A DNA stretch of 20,443 nt from Actinomycetes bacterium (GCA_023417775.1 JAEZEJ010000009.1:1-20443); one strand, 5' to 3'; positions 1-13,557 are shown, counted from the stretch's first letter. Program-made: numbers and translations. Notes: generated from the letters alone by a model not told the origin.

Positions 1-2134
<2,134 letters not shown>

Positions 2135-2174
2135 GTAACTCCCTTTCCCCTTTCGGGATTAGTACTGCTAGTAA

Positions 2175-5648
<3,474 letters not shown>

Positions 5649-5764
5649 GAGAAGTCCTTCCGAAGACTCGCAGGCGGATGACTCATTCAGTTCGGTAGTG
5701 TTGTCGCACAGGGTCATGCCGACGAGATCGAGCAGAGGGCATGACAAAGGGCGCGCGAAGATTC

Positions 5765-5794
5765 AGTCTAGCCCATGCGCCACGCCCATGACAA
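5765..5794 (-). promoter_or_regulatory. Candidate sigma-70-type promoter of rpoBC
   Basis: On the minus strand a -35-like TTGTCA (5789-5794) is followed after 18 nt by TAGACT (5765-5770), a good -10 box. Transcription would start near 5758, giving a leader of about 110 nt before the rpoB TTG. It lies in the 219-bp gap between the AhpD-like gene and rpoB, so rpoBC need not depend on readthrough from the mce operon. This is inferred from motif and position only. Confidence 0.55.
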
Positions 5795-5867
5795 GGGGCG
5801 TCTTGACAAACGACGAGACATCGGCCACTATCGAACGTTTTCCGCCTTATCCCGTCGCTCGCGCGGG

Positions 5868-6404
5868 TCAGGCGAGGTCGCGCTCGACGCGCAGGGTGGT
5901 GAGTGCGGTCGCGAGGGCGTTGTAGTGGCCGACGAGCAGTACGATCTCGATCAGCTCCCGATCACGGAAGTGCGCCGCGAGCTCGGCCCACTGCGCATCG
6001 TCGAGATCACCCTGGCCGATGAGCCGGTCCACCGCCGCCAGCAGGGCGCGATGACGCGCCGGCCACAGCGGCGAGTCCGGGGCCGAGAAGACCCGCTCGG
6101 CCAGCTCCCGCGTCACACCGGCCCGCTCCCCCAGCCGCAGATGGTGGTCCCGCTCGTACTCGCAACCGCGCACGTGCGCCACCCGCAGGATCGCGAGCTC
6201 GGTCTCATAGCGTGTCAGCCGACCGAAGGGCATCATCGTCGCCGAATAGTGCAGCCAGCCGCGGAACGTGCCCCGCGCCCGCCCGAGGGTCGTGAACACG
6301 CGGGCCTGGGGCACCCCGGCCGCGCGCGCCAGCCCACGGCAGATCAGCCAGTTGACGATACCCAGCTCCCGGCGTCCGCCCGGAGCGATACGTGCGGCGG
6401 TCAC
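5868..6404 (-). CDS. Carboxymuconolactone decarboxylase (AhpD-like) family protein
   Basis: This 178-aa protein has the alpha-helical CMD/AhpD fold signature: ETELAILRVAHVRGCEYERDHH at residues 69-88 region, with E69, C81, E84 and H88, and a C-terminal helix LIEIVLLVGHYNALA at 151-165. AhpD peroxidases use a CxxC pair in this place. Here the matching stretch is CEYE, with one cysteine only, so disulfide-based peroxidase chemistry is unlikely; the fold is also used by lactone decarboxylases and by many proteins of unknown function. The ATG overlaps the stop codon of the upstream dehydrogenase by 4 nt (ATGA), so the two are translated together and probably serve one pathway. No signal peptide or membrane segment is seen, so it is cytoplasmic. 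The substrate is unknown. The family call is secure, the reaction is not. Confidence 0.85.
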   Translation of the reverse strand: MTAARIAPGGRRELGIVNWLICRGLARAAGVPQARVFTTLGRARGTFRGWLHYSATMMPFGRLTRYETELAILRVAHVRGCEYERDHHLRLGERAGVTRELAERVFSAPDSPLWPARHRALLAAVDRLIGQGDLDDAQWAELAAHFRDRELIEIVLLVGHYNALATALTTLRVERDLA

Positions 6405-7255
6405 GACCTCGGCCCAGGCTGCGGGGTGGTGAGATCGACCCGCTCGTCACGGGCGATCCGCAACGCCTCGGCAAGCCCTCGCTGGGCGAAGCGGTCCACG
6501 ACCGGCTGGGCGAGCATGCGGATCGGCAGCACGCCGCCCACCCACCAGGGCGCCACGATCGTGCGCGCCCGGCGAGCGATCCCCCGCTCGATCCGGTCGA
6601 TGGCGGGCTCGAGCGGGGAGACACCGGAGAAGGATCCCTCCGCCCCCAGCACCGCCGCGGCCTCGGTCGAGAAACCGCGCTCGGTCATGTCGGTGGCGAG
6701 CTCGGCGAAGTACGCCACCCCGGCCCGCGCTCCGCTCGGCCGCAGCTCGCTGCGCAGGGTGTTGCCGAGTGCCTCGACACCGGACTTCGAGGCCGAATAG
6801 GCGCCCAACAGCGGCAGCTGGACGGCCGCCGCCGCGGACGACACCACCAGCGCGTATCCGCCCGGATGCGCGATATGCGGTCCGGCGGCCCGCATCGTGT
6901 AGTAGGAGCCGAGCAGGTTGACCGCGACGGTCTGCTCCATCACCCGCGGGTCTCCACCGATGATCGGCAGCTGCCCGGCGATCCCGGCATTCGCCACGAC
7001 GATGTCGAGCCCGCCCAGCTCCTCCACCACGTCGCCCACCGCCGCGTCGACCTGCTCGCGCCGGGCCACATCGCACTCGCGCCAGATACCACCGGTCGTG
7101 GTCGCCACCTGCTCCAGGAGCTCGGGTTCCAGCCCGATCAGGGCGACCTGCGCGCCCCTGCTCGCCAGGCGTTCCGCGAGCGCCGCACCGATACCCCGCG
7201 CCGCCCCGGTGATGAGCACGCGTCGCCCGCGCAGCAGCTCTGGATGGTGACGCAT
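6401..7255 (-). CDS. Short-chain dehydrogenase/reductase (SDR) family oxidoreductase
   Basis: This 284-aa protein is a classical SDR using NAD(P)(H). The cofactor glycine motif TGAARGIG is at residues 16-23, D62 follows in the ECDV motif, and NAG is at 89-91. The catalytic tetrad is N113, S140, Y153 and K157 (YSASK). The tail of about 90 residues after the active site is longer than in the smallest SDRs and contains the hydrophobic stretch IVAPWWVGGVLPIRMLA, seen in actinobacterial SDRs of lipid or steroid type; the substrate cannot be named. The ATG has GAGAGGAC upstream. It starts 98 nt after the stop of the second Mce-associated gene, where I see no convincing terminator, so it may be cotranscribed with the mce operon. 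It overlaps the AhpD-like gene by ATGA. SDR genes next to mce operons are known (hsd4A by mce4 in Rhodococcus and Mycobacterium), which makes a link to imported lipid plausible but unproven. Confidence 0.92.
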   Translation of the reverse strand: MRHHPELLRGRRVLITGAARGIGAALAERLASRGAQVALIGLEPELLEQVATTTGGIWRECDVARREQVDAAVGDVVEELGGLDIVVANAGIAGQLPIIGGDPRVMEQTVAVNLLGSYYTMRAAGPHIAHPGGYALVVSSAAAAVQLPLLGAYSASKSGVEALGNTLRSELRPSGARAGVAYFAELATDMTERGFSTEAAAVLGAEGSFSGVSPLEPAIDRIERGIARRARTIVAPWWVGGVLPIRMLAQPVVDRFAQRGLAEALRIARDERVDLTTPQPGPRS

Positions 7256-7353
7256 GGGGGTCGTCCTCTCGGGCTCACGGCAAGTGAACTCGACGGTAAC
7301 ATGCGATTTCGCCGTCCGGGACCCGTTCGCGACGGACCGCTCAGCGGCTCAGA

Positions 7354-8118
7354 TCAGAGCGCGCGGATCTCGTCGACGAGCCACGTGCCCCGCTCCTTGA
7401 CCATCGTCATCGTCACCCGATTGCCGAGGACGGTGGGCGCCTCGTCCTCCTGCCCGGCGATGAGACGCACCTGATCGACGAAGACCAGCACCTGGACCGA
7501 CTCGGTCGAGCAGTCGTCACCGCACGGCACCGCGCCGGCGTCCTGTACCTGCGCCTGCACCTCGAACTCGCGCTGCGGAGCGATATCGCGCAGCGACGGC
7601 GCCACCTTGTCGAATTCCTCGGCGAAGCCCTCGGTCATCAGCGCCTTGGAGTTCTCCTCGTGCGCGTCCAGATCGTCGTGGGAGAAGGTGAAGACGGTCT
7701 CGGCCGCCTCACCCGCCGCACGGGATGCCTGTCGCTGGGCCGATTCGAGCGCTCCCTCGCCACCGCCGCGGAGCCCCCAGGCGCCCCAGCCGACGAGGCC
7801 GACGCCGAGCGCGAGGACGAGGACCGCGATGATCGCCCGCCACGGAAGAGCACCGGCCGGACGACGCAGCCTCGGCCGCCGCGTAGGCGCGGACTCCGGC
7901 GTGGCGTCGCCGCCATCGCCCGCACCGGCCGACGAGGTGACGGGCGAGTCCGCCGGGGCGGACGGGGATGCCCCGTCATCGACACGCGGACGACGTACCG
8001 GCCTCGCGACGGGGCGGGCCGGGGGTGTGCGCGGCGGTGTCTGCGAGGCGGAGGCCCGGTCGGCCGCGGAGCGCTCGCCCGCGATCCGACGCCGCGACGG
8101 CTTACGGGGTTCGCTCAT
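7354..8118 (-). CDS. Mce-associated membrane protein (first-type Mam, long cytoplasmic N-terminus)
   Basis: This 254-aa protein has an Arg/Pro/Ser/Ala-rich, probably disordered N-terminus (residues 1-90), one transmembrane helix at about 94-115, and an outside domain of about 135 residues. That domain holds the conserved Mam pattern: AAETVFTFSHDDLDAHEENSKAL region at 137-160 and a terminal WLVDEIRAL. A short CGDDC pair could form a disulfide outside the membrane. Mam proteins accompany mce operons in mycobacteria and rhodococci and are thought to stabilise or assist the transporter; they have no known enzymatic activity. The ATG at 8118 follows a strong GAGGAGGG site, which itself directly follows a long hairpin (8130-8205). 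The gap to the upstream Mam gene is 103 nt, the largest in the cluster. Its place at the end of the mce operon supports the call. Confidence 0.85.
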   Translation of the reverse strand: MSEPRKPSRRRIAGERSAADRASASQTPPRTPPARPVARPVRRPRVDDGASPSAPADSPVTSSAGAGDGGDATPESAPTRRPRLRRPAGALPWRAIIAVLVLALGVGLVGWGAWGLRGGGEGALESAQRQASRAAGEAAETVFTFSHDDLDAHEENSKALMTEGFAEEFDKVAPSLRDIAPQREFEVQAQVQDAGAVPCGDDCSTESVQVLVFVDQVRLIAGQEDEAPTVLGNRVTMTMVKERGTWLVDEIRAL

Positions 8119-8129
8119 GACACCCTCCT

Positions 8130-8205
8130 CTGGACCGAGATTTGCTCCTCATTCGTTGACCATGACCGTGCCGGGTTGACGAATACCCAGCAAATCTCGG
8201 TCCAG
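8130..8205. repeat. Long nested inverted repeat (hairpin) between the two Mce-associated genes
   Basis: A 17-bp perfect inverted repeat, CTGGACCGAGATTTGCT at 8130-8146 and its complement at 8189-8205, encloses a second, 11-bp inverted repeat (8151-8161 with 8174-8184, 9 of 11 matched). A 4-nt internal loop separates the two stems, and the apical loop is 12 nt (8162-8173). The whole is a 76-nt near-palindrome, less GC-rich than its surroundings. In the mRNA its 3' arm ends one base before the ribosome binding site of the downstream Mam gene. There is no run of T after the stem, so it is not a classical terminator. It may be a palindromic repeat or MITE-like element, an mRNA stability or translation element, or an operator. 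Confidence 0.85.
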
Positions 8206-8221
8206 GCCGGGCGAGGATCGC

Positions 8222-8767
8222 TCACTGGGACCCACCGCCATCGGGAATCGCCTCGGCCTCGACCGAGGCGACGCTCTCGAAGCCGTCGACCTTCCAGTCG
8301 TCACCGTCCCGTACGAGCGAGAGCTTCCAGCGGAAGTGCCGCTCGACTCCCGCATCGGCGACATCCGTGTTGCTGATCGTGGCGTCCACCGCGACGAGGG
8401 TCTGCGCCGAGTCATCGTCGATCGACGGCACGCCCACCGCGAGCACATCGGCATCGCCGCTCGTCTGCTCCTTCTCGGCGAGCGCCTCGAAGATCGCGTC
8501 GATCACGCTGAAGGCCTGTTCGCGGTAGTCGTCGGTGAGCAGGCCTTCCAGCCGCTCCTTGTAGTCCTCCGGGTCGGCGACATCGTAGGTGTTGTACGCC
8601 ACCGCGAAGTCCTGGCTGACCGCGACCGCGCTGGCCGTGCCCGAGGGCTCGCTCGCTCCGGCCAGCCGATCGCCGAAGCCGACCAGCAGGGCCCCGGCGA
8701 CGGCGAGCACGATGCCGACGATCGTCGCCCACCAGGTCCACCGGCCGCGCGACGTCTCATCGGTCAT
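8222..8767 (-). CDS. Mce-associated membrane protein (small Mam)
   Basis: This is a small single-span membrane protein of 181 aa: a short cytoplasmic N-terminus, a transmembrane helix at about 11-31 (WATIVGIVLAVAGALLVGF), and an exported domain of about 145 residues. The outside domain resembles the NTF2-like Mam domain, with AVAYNTYDVADPEDYKERL, a VAVDATI strand and a final VDGFESV strand; this pattern recurs in proteins encoded straight after mceF. The start is chosen at 8767, where ATG overlaps the mceF stop as ATGA, as at most junctions in this operon. An ATG at 8794 (190 aa) has a better ribosome binding site (GAGAGGA, 6 nt spacer) and is a real alternative. It probably assists the Mce complex at the outer face of the membrane; its exact role is unknown. 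Confidence 0.82.
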   Translation of the reverse strand: MTDETSRGRWTWWATIVGIVLAVAGALLVGFGDRLAGASEPSGTASAVAVSQDFAVAYNTYDVADPEDYKERLEGLLTDDYREQAFSVIDAIFEALAEKEQTSGDADVLAVGVPSIDDDSAQTLVAVDATISNTDVADAGVERHFRWKLSLVRDGDDWKVDGFESVASVEAEAIPDGGGSQ

Positions 8768-9963
8768 CGGGCCGCCACGTCCAGCAGCATCCATCCCCAG
8801 TCCTCTCGTTCCCGCGAATCCGGCACCGCGGTGCGCGGTGTGAACTCCGACTTCGACGTCTGCCGCGCGATGTCGTTGTCCGGGAGCGTGCAGTCGACCG
8901 AGGTGTCGAACTCACGGCGCTCGACATCGGCCGGATCGCGCCGTTCACGATAGCCCGAGCTGGGCCCGTCCTCGTAGTAGCTGCAGGTATGGGGTGTCGG
9001 GGTGAGGACGAGCCCGAAGTGCGCGTCGTACTCGCCCTCCTCGTCGCTGGGCGCCACCACCGAGAAGGACCCCTGCAATAGGTAGGGATAGAGCACGAGG
9101 ATCGACTGCAGGCCGATCTTGTTCTCCAGCAACGGCTTGCCGGCGACGGAGAGATTGTCCAGCAGGGAGGTGAGGTCCTCGGCGTTCTCATCCACCACCT
9201 CGTCGAGCGTGGCCGCCGTCGGCGCGCCATTGTCGATCACCGCCCGCAGGTCCGGATCGGAGGAGCGCAGCGTGTCCGAGAAGAGCGCGAGATCGCGTGA
9301 GAAGGAGGCGAGCTCCCCGCGCTTGTCGACCTGGGTCTGCAGCACCGTGCCCGACTCTCGGATCAGCCGCCGGGTGACATCGATATTGGCGTGCGCCTCG
9401 CCGATGAACGAGGTCGAGGCGTCCAGGATCGTCTCGAGGTCTCGGCCGGTGCCCTCGAAGGCCTGGCCGAGCTCGGAGACCACCGTCTCCAGATTGCCCG
9501 TGTCGATCGAGGAGACCAGGGCATTGGTGTTGAGCAGCAGGGTCGTGGTGTCGATCGGCACCTGCGTGTCGTCACGCCCGATGACATCGCCGGCCTGCAG
9601 ATAGGGCTGGGTGCGCTGCCGGGGACGCAGATCGATGTACTGCTCGCCGATCGCCGACTTGTTGGCGACCACGGCCTCGGTGTCACGAGGGATGTCCGGG
9701 GCGTCGTTCTCGATGGCCATGACGGCGTCGACCCCCTCCTCGGTGAAGTCCACCGCGCTGACGCGGCCGATCTTGATACCGCGATAAGTCACCTCGGCGC
9801 CCTGGAAGATACCGCCGGAGGAGGACAGCTCGGCTCGCACATCGTAGGTGCGCTCGAAGAAGAGCCGGTCGAGCTGGGCGTATCGCCCACCGACGATCGT
9901 GCCGCCGATCAGCGTCACGATCGCGAAGACGATGAGCTGGATCTTGGTCAGCCGGGTGATCAT
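8764..9963 (-). CDS. mceF: MCE family protein MceF
   Basis: This is the sixth and last MCE-domain subunit of the lipid importer, 399 aa. The start ATG at 9963 overlaps the mceE stop as ATGA, giving MITRLTKIQL. A membrane anchor spans about residues 7-27, and the MCE (MlaD-like) domain follows at about 40-115, with FQGAEVTYRGIKIGRVSAV and the core motif IGEQYIDLRP. The long helical region (about 140-300) is typical of Mce proteins, which form the hydrophobic tunnel across the periplasm. The tail from about 310 has LQSILVLYPYLLQGSF and then two cysteines (HTCSYY and VDCTLP), which could pair. Position after mceE and before the Mam genes fits the canonical A-F order. No damage is seen. Confidence 0.93.
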   Translation of the reverse strand: MITRLTKIQLIVFAIVTLIGGTIVGGRYAQLDRLFFERTYDVRAELSSSGGIFQGAEVTYRGIKIGRVSAVDFTEEGVDAVMAIENDAPDIPRDTEAVVANKSAIGEQYIDLRPRQRTQPYLQAGDVIGRDDTQVPIDTTTLLLNTNALVSSIDTGNLETVVSELGQAFEGTGRDLETILDASTSFIGEAHANIDVTRRLIRESGTVLQTQVDKRGELASFSRDLALFSDTLRSSDPDLRAVIDNGAPTAATLDEVVDENAEDLTSLLDNLSVAGKPLLENKIGLQSILVLYPYLLQGSFSVVAPSDEEGEYDAHFGLVLTPTPHTCSYYEDGPSSGYRERRDPADVERREFDTSVDCTLPDNDIARQTSKSEFTPRTAVPDSREREDWGWMLLDVAAR

Positions 9964-11378
9964 GGCGTCGTCACCGCCTCGGCGAAGAACCGGTCGAGGT
10001 CGTGTCCCGCGGGATCGGTCTCCGCGGCCGGGGCCGTGCGGCAGGAGCCGAACCAGCACAGCGGGTTGAGCCACCGGCCGATCCCCGAGGGCTCGTCGTC
10101 GTCATCGTCACCGGCCGGTGGCGATGCGGAGGGCCGTGGCGAGGGCTTGGAGTCCCGGGGCTTCTCGCCGTCCTGCGGCGTGTCGCCGGGCACCGCGGGC
10201 GACTCGTCATCGGCGGACGGGGGCAGCAGGCCCTCGACGAGGCCCAGCAGATCCTCCGAGGGGGCGTCCTCTCCGGTCAGCGGTGTCTCCGGGGCCAGAT
10301 CGGCCAGTCCGGGGATCGACTCCGCGCCGAACCCGTCGAAGAGCTGCTGCACCTGGGCTGCGCTGATCTCGAGCTTCATCGACAGATTGCCGTAGTCACC
10401 GGCGCACACGCCGGTGTTGGCGGAGCGATCGACATTGCTGCACCGGCCGGCGGCCCGCTCGACGGTGCCGCCCATATAACCGTCGCTGAACGGGAAGGTC
10501 AGCAGCAGGCCGGCCGACTGCGCGATGCTGTCGCCCGCCTCGACGAGATTCGCGAGGACCGGCTCCAGGTGCTGCAGGGTCGCGACGGTATCGGCCTTGG
10601 AATCGCGGATCACCCCGGTGGCCGTGTCGCCGAGGCGGTCGAGCGATTCCAGCAGGCCGACGAGATCGGAGCGCTGCTGGTCGAGGACCTCGAGGGCTTC
10701 GGGCAGGTCGTCGAGGGCACCGGTGATCGCGGCCCGCTGTGCATTGGTCTCCCGGGCGAGCCGGTCGACCTTCTCCAGCGCGGCGAGGATCTGGTCGGAA
10801 TTGTCGTCGAGCTGGCCGAGCAGCTCGGAGGTGACCGAGATCAGGTCGCGGACCTCCGTGTCCTTGTCCCCGAGCGCGAGGTTGAGCTCCTTGACGATGG
10901 TGTTCGTCTTCTCCAGCGCGCCCCCGTTGAACAGCATGGACGCGGCGGAGAGGACCTCCTCGATCTCCGGGTTGCGGCCCGATCGGTCGAGGGGGATGAG
11001 ATCGCCATCGGAGAGCTCCCCCGAGCCGCCGCCCTCAGGCGCCGACAAGGACACGAACTTCTCCCCGAGCAGATTGGTCTGCCGGATGGTGGCCTCGGCA
11101 TCGTCGGGGAGGGTGACATCGCCGTTGATCCTCAGCGTCACCCGCGCATTCCACCCGTCGAGCTGGATATCGGTGACCCGTCCGACCGCGACATCGTCGA
11201 CGCGCACCGCGCTGTGGGGCACGAGGTCGAGGACGTCACGGAACTCGATCTCGACATCATAGGAGTCGTCGCCGACATCGGCTCCGCCCGGCAAGGGCAG
11301 GTCATAGGGCGTGAAGCTGCAGCCGGCGAGCACGGCCGCGGAGGCGACCGCCGCGGCACCGCGGACGATGCGATTCAC
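9960..11378 (-). CDS. mceE: MCE family lipoprotein MceE
   Basis: This is the lipoprotein member of the Mce set, 472 aa. The start is a GTG at 11378 that overlaps the mceD stop (GTGA), with GGAGGT 6 nt upstream. The N-terminus is a lipoprotein signal peptide with lipobox LAGC, the acylated residue being C20, as in LprK/LprN-type MceE proteins. The MCE domain lies at about 38-113 (DVAVGRVTDIQLDGW, LLGEKFVSL), then a long helical region to about 290. Cysteines at C313 and C325 may pair. Residues 387-430 are a Pro/Ser/Asp-rich linker with five consecutive Asp, probably disordered. The last 40 residues contain CWFGSC (C441, C446). The lipid anchor would hold MceE at the outer leaflet of the plasma membrane within the MceA-F assembly. 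Confidence 0.93.
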   Translation of the reverse strand: MNRIVRGAAAVASAAVLAGCSFTPYDLPLPGGADVGDDSYDVEIEFRDVLDLVPHSAVRVDDVAVGRVTDIQLDGWNARVTLRINGDVTLPDDAEATIRQTNLLGEKFVSLSAPEGGGSGELSDGDLIPLDRSGRNPEIEEVLSAASMLFNGGALEKTNTIVKELNLALGDKDTEVRDLISVTSELLGQLDDNSDQILAALEKVDRLARETNAQRAAITGALDDLPEALEVLDQQRSDLVGLLESLDRLGDTATGVIRDSKADTVATLQHLEPVLANLVEAGDSIAQSAGLLLTFPFSDGYMGGTVERAAGRCSNVDRSANTGVCAGDYGNLSMKLEISAAQVQQLFDGFGAESIPGLADLAPETPLTGEDAPSEDLLGLVEGLLPPSADDESPAVPGDTPQDGEKPRDSKPSPRPSASPPAGDDDDDEPSGIGRWLNPLCWFGSCRTAPAAETDPAGHDLDRFFAEAVTTP

Positions 11379-12550
11379 TGGGGCACCTCCATCATCTCCT
11401 CGAGCGAGGACGCGCTCTGCTCCGTCTGCATCGGCGCACCGCCGGGAGCCGTGCGCGGCGACAGCCCGCCGAGGATGGGATCGAGGATCCCGCTCACCGC
11501 CCCGCACAGGGCGTCGTCGGTGGACTCGTCCAGCAGATTGCACAGCAGACCCGCCGGATCCTTGATGCCCCCGAGGAGGAGCTCCTCCAGCCCGGCACGA
11601 TTGTCGAGCGTGCCGTAGTTGCCGTTATAGGTCAGGGCGATATTGGACAGGGCGGTCGGCGCCGCGACCAGCAGTTCCTCGAACTCCCCCTGCCGGGTGC
11701 GCAGCACCTGGGACAGCGACTCGATCTTGTCGACATTGCTGCGCAGCACATCGCGATTCTCGGTGACCAAGGTGTTGACATCGGTGAGGGCGGTGCTGAG
11801 GGCCGACAGGGTGGCGGCGAGATCGTCCCGCTCGCCCTCGAGGACCTCCGAGACCTGGGCGGTGCTGTCGTTGAAGGCCCGGACGGTGGCATCGTTGCGG
11901 TTCAGCACCTCGACGAACTCCTGCACCTCGCGGACGCTGCCGAAGAGGTCCTCGGAGTTGGAGTCGAGGGTCGTGGCGAGCTTGCTGAAGTTCTGGATCG
12001 TCTCGTTCACCTGCGCGCCCTGGCCGTCGAGCTGGCCGGCGAGGTTGTCCACCAGCCGGCTGAGCGATCCGTCGTCATTGGCGCCATCGGGGCCGAGGGC
12101 CACGGAGAGGTCGCTGATCGAGGAGTAGACCTCGTCGAGCTCGACGGGTACCGCGGTGCGGTCGTTGCCGATGGTGGCGCCGTCCTCGAGGGTCGGCCCC
12201 TCGGTGTAGGCGGGAGCGAACTGCACATAGCGGTCGCCGACGATGGCCGGTGAGACGATCGCGGCCTTCACATCATCGGGGAGGTCGTACGTGTCCTCGT
12301 AGCTGATGGTGGCCACGACCATGTCCCCGCTCGGGGTGAGCTTCTCGACCTTGCCGATCGCGACCCCGAGGACCTTGACGTCCGAGCCCTCGTAGACCGC
12401 GGTGGTCTCGCTGAACTCCACCGTCACGGTCTTGTCGGTGTCACGGGCGGTCCAGATGACGACGGCGCTGACCACGAGGGCCAGGAAGACCACCACGACC
12501 ACCAGCTTGGACGTATTGGCGAGTCGCATCGCGAGCGCCTCACGCATCAC
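11375..12550 (-). CDS. mceD: MCE family protein MceD
   Basis: This fourth MCE subunit has 391 aa. Two adjacent starts share one GGAGG site: GTG at 12550, which overlaps the mceC stop as GTGA, and ATG at 12547; they differ by one residue. A transmembrane anchor is at about 15-33 (KLVVVVVFLALVVSAVVIW). The MCE domain covers about 41-115 (YEGSDVKVLGVAIGKVEKL and VGDRYVQFAP). A helical coiled region runs to about 320, with repeated Thr/Leu/Asp-rich heptads around LSALSTALTDVNTLV. The C-terminal part has two cysteines (LLCNLL and DALCGA) and ends in a flexible Ser/Glu/Met tail. It belongs to the periplasm-spanning MCE tunnel fed by YrbEA/B and MceG. The 4-nt overlaps on both sides indicate tight translational coupling. 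Confidence 0.93.
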   Translation of the reverse strand: MMREALAMRLANTSKLVVVVVFLALVVSAVVIWTARDTDKTVTVEFSETTAVYEGSDVKVLGVAIGKVEKLTPSGDMVVATISYEDTYDLPDDVKAAIVSPAIVGDRYVQFAPAYTEGPTLEDGATIGNDRTAVPVELDEVYSSISDLSVALGPDGANDDGSLSRLVDNLAGQLDGQGAQVNETIQNFSKLATTLDSNSEDLFGSVREVQEFVEVLNRNDATVRAFNDSTAQVSEVLEGERDDLAATLSALSTALTDVNTLVTENRDVLRSNVDKIESLSQVLRTRQGEFEELLVAAPTALSNIALTYNGNYGTLDNRAGLEELLLGGIKDPAGLLCNLLDESTDDALCGAVSGILDPILGGLSPRTAPGGAPMQTEQSASSLEEMMEVPQ

Positions 12551-13557
12551 TCGTCACCTCCCAAGGGGACATTGCCGAGGGCATCGCGCAGTGCATCGGC
12601 GACGCCGAGATTCGGCGGCACGTTGCCGAGATAGACGTCGAACCAGGGGCCGGTGCCGAGGGCATTGGCGTAGACCCGATAGAAGCCGGGCAGCAGGCGC
12701 AGCGCCTCGTCCAGGCTCGCCTCATGCTGGTGCAGCATGTCGGTGACGGCGTCGAGCTGGGTGAGCGCCGGCTTCAGGTCGTCGCGCGTCTCGTCGACCA
12801 GCGTGCTGAGCTCGGTGGACAGCTCGGTCGCGGCGACGAGGAGGGCATGGATGGAGTCCCGTCGCGCGGCCACCGCGGAGAAGAGGGTGTCGGCATCCTC
12901 GAAGAGCTTGACCAGCTCCTCGTCGCGGGAATTGAGCACGCCGGTGACCTTCTTGACGTTCTGCAGCAGCGTATTGATCTGCTCATCGCGGGCGGCGAGA
13001 TTGCGCGAGAGATCCGAGACGCCGGTCAACGCCGCCTGGAACTCCTCGGGCACCTGCCCGGAGACATCGCCGAGGGTCGTCAGCGCATCGGAGATCTGGT
13101 CGACGTCGAGCTCCTGGGTGGTGGTGCTGAGCTCGGAGAAGGCCTCGACGACGTCGTACGGCGGGACCGTGCGGTCGACCGGGATCGTGGCCCCCTTCTC
13201 CAGTTCGCCCTCGCCATCGGGCACGAGGGCGAGGTACTGGGCACCGAGCAGCGTGCGGATCCGGATCTCGGCACGTGCCTGATCGCCGAGATCGGTGCCC
13301 TCGTCGAGCGTGAACTCGACCTTGACCTTGTCGCCGTCGAGCTCGATATCGCCGACCTTGCCCACGGACACGCCGGCGACCCGTACCTCGGCTCCGGAGT
13401 CGAGCGATCCGATCTCGGCGAACTCGGCGGTGTACGTGTCTCCTCCGCCGATGATCGGCAGCCGATCGGCACGGAAGGCCGCCAACATGATCGCGGCGAT
13501 CACGGCGAAGCTGAATATGCCGATCACCGTGTGATTGCGTTCGCGGAAGGGCTTCAT
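12547..13557 (-). CDS. mceC: MCE family protein MceC
   Basis: This third MCE subunit has 336 aa. The start ATG at 13557 gives MKPFRERNHT, overlaps the mceB stop as ATGA and has GAGGTG about 6 nt upstream. A membrane anchor is at about 10-28. The MCE domain covers about 41-115 (DSGAEVRVAGVSVGKVGDI, LLGAQYLALVP). The region of about 140-300 is helical. Near the end is GTGPWFDVYLGNVPPNL, a recognisable MceC-type signature. The protein is somewhat shorter than MceA, D, E and F, because it lacks their Cys-containing C-terminal extensions; this fits MceC proteins in general. It should be one of six different subunits in the heteromeric MCE channel. Confidence 0.93.
   Translation of the reverse strand: MKPFRERNHTVIGIFSFAVIAAIMLAAFRADRLPIIGGGDTYTAEFAEIGSLDSGAEVRVAGVSVGKVGDIELDGDKVKVEFTLDEGTDLGDQARAEIRIRTLLGAQYLALVPDGEGELEKGATIPVDRTVPPYDVVEAFSELSTTTQELDVDQISDALTTLGDVSGQVPEEFQAALTGVSDLSRNLAARDEQINTLLQNVKKVTGVLNSRDEELVKLFEDADTLFSAVAARRDSIHALLVAATELSTELSTLVDETRDDLKPALTQLDAVTDMLHQHEASLDEALRLLPGFYRVYANALGTGPWFDVYLGNVPPNLGVADALRDALGNVPLGGDE

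Noticed and set aside
5803..5831. Consensus-like promoter on the + strand: TTGACA, 17 nt, CACTAT
   Set aside because: It points away from rpoB into the antisense strand of the AhpD-like and SDR genes, with no + strand gene behind it. An antisense RNA cannot be excluded but nothing else supports it.
7256..7353. Possible terminator or promoter between the last Mam gene and the SDR gene
   Set aside because: Only 4-5 bp stems and no paired -35/-10 boxes of good quality were found.
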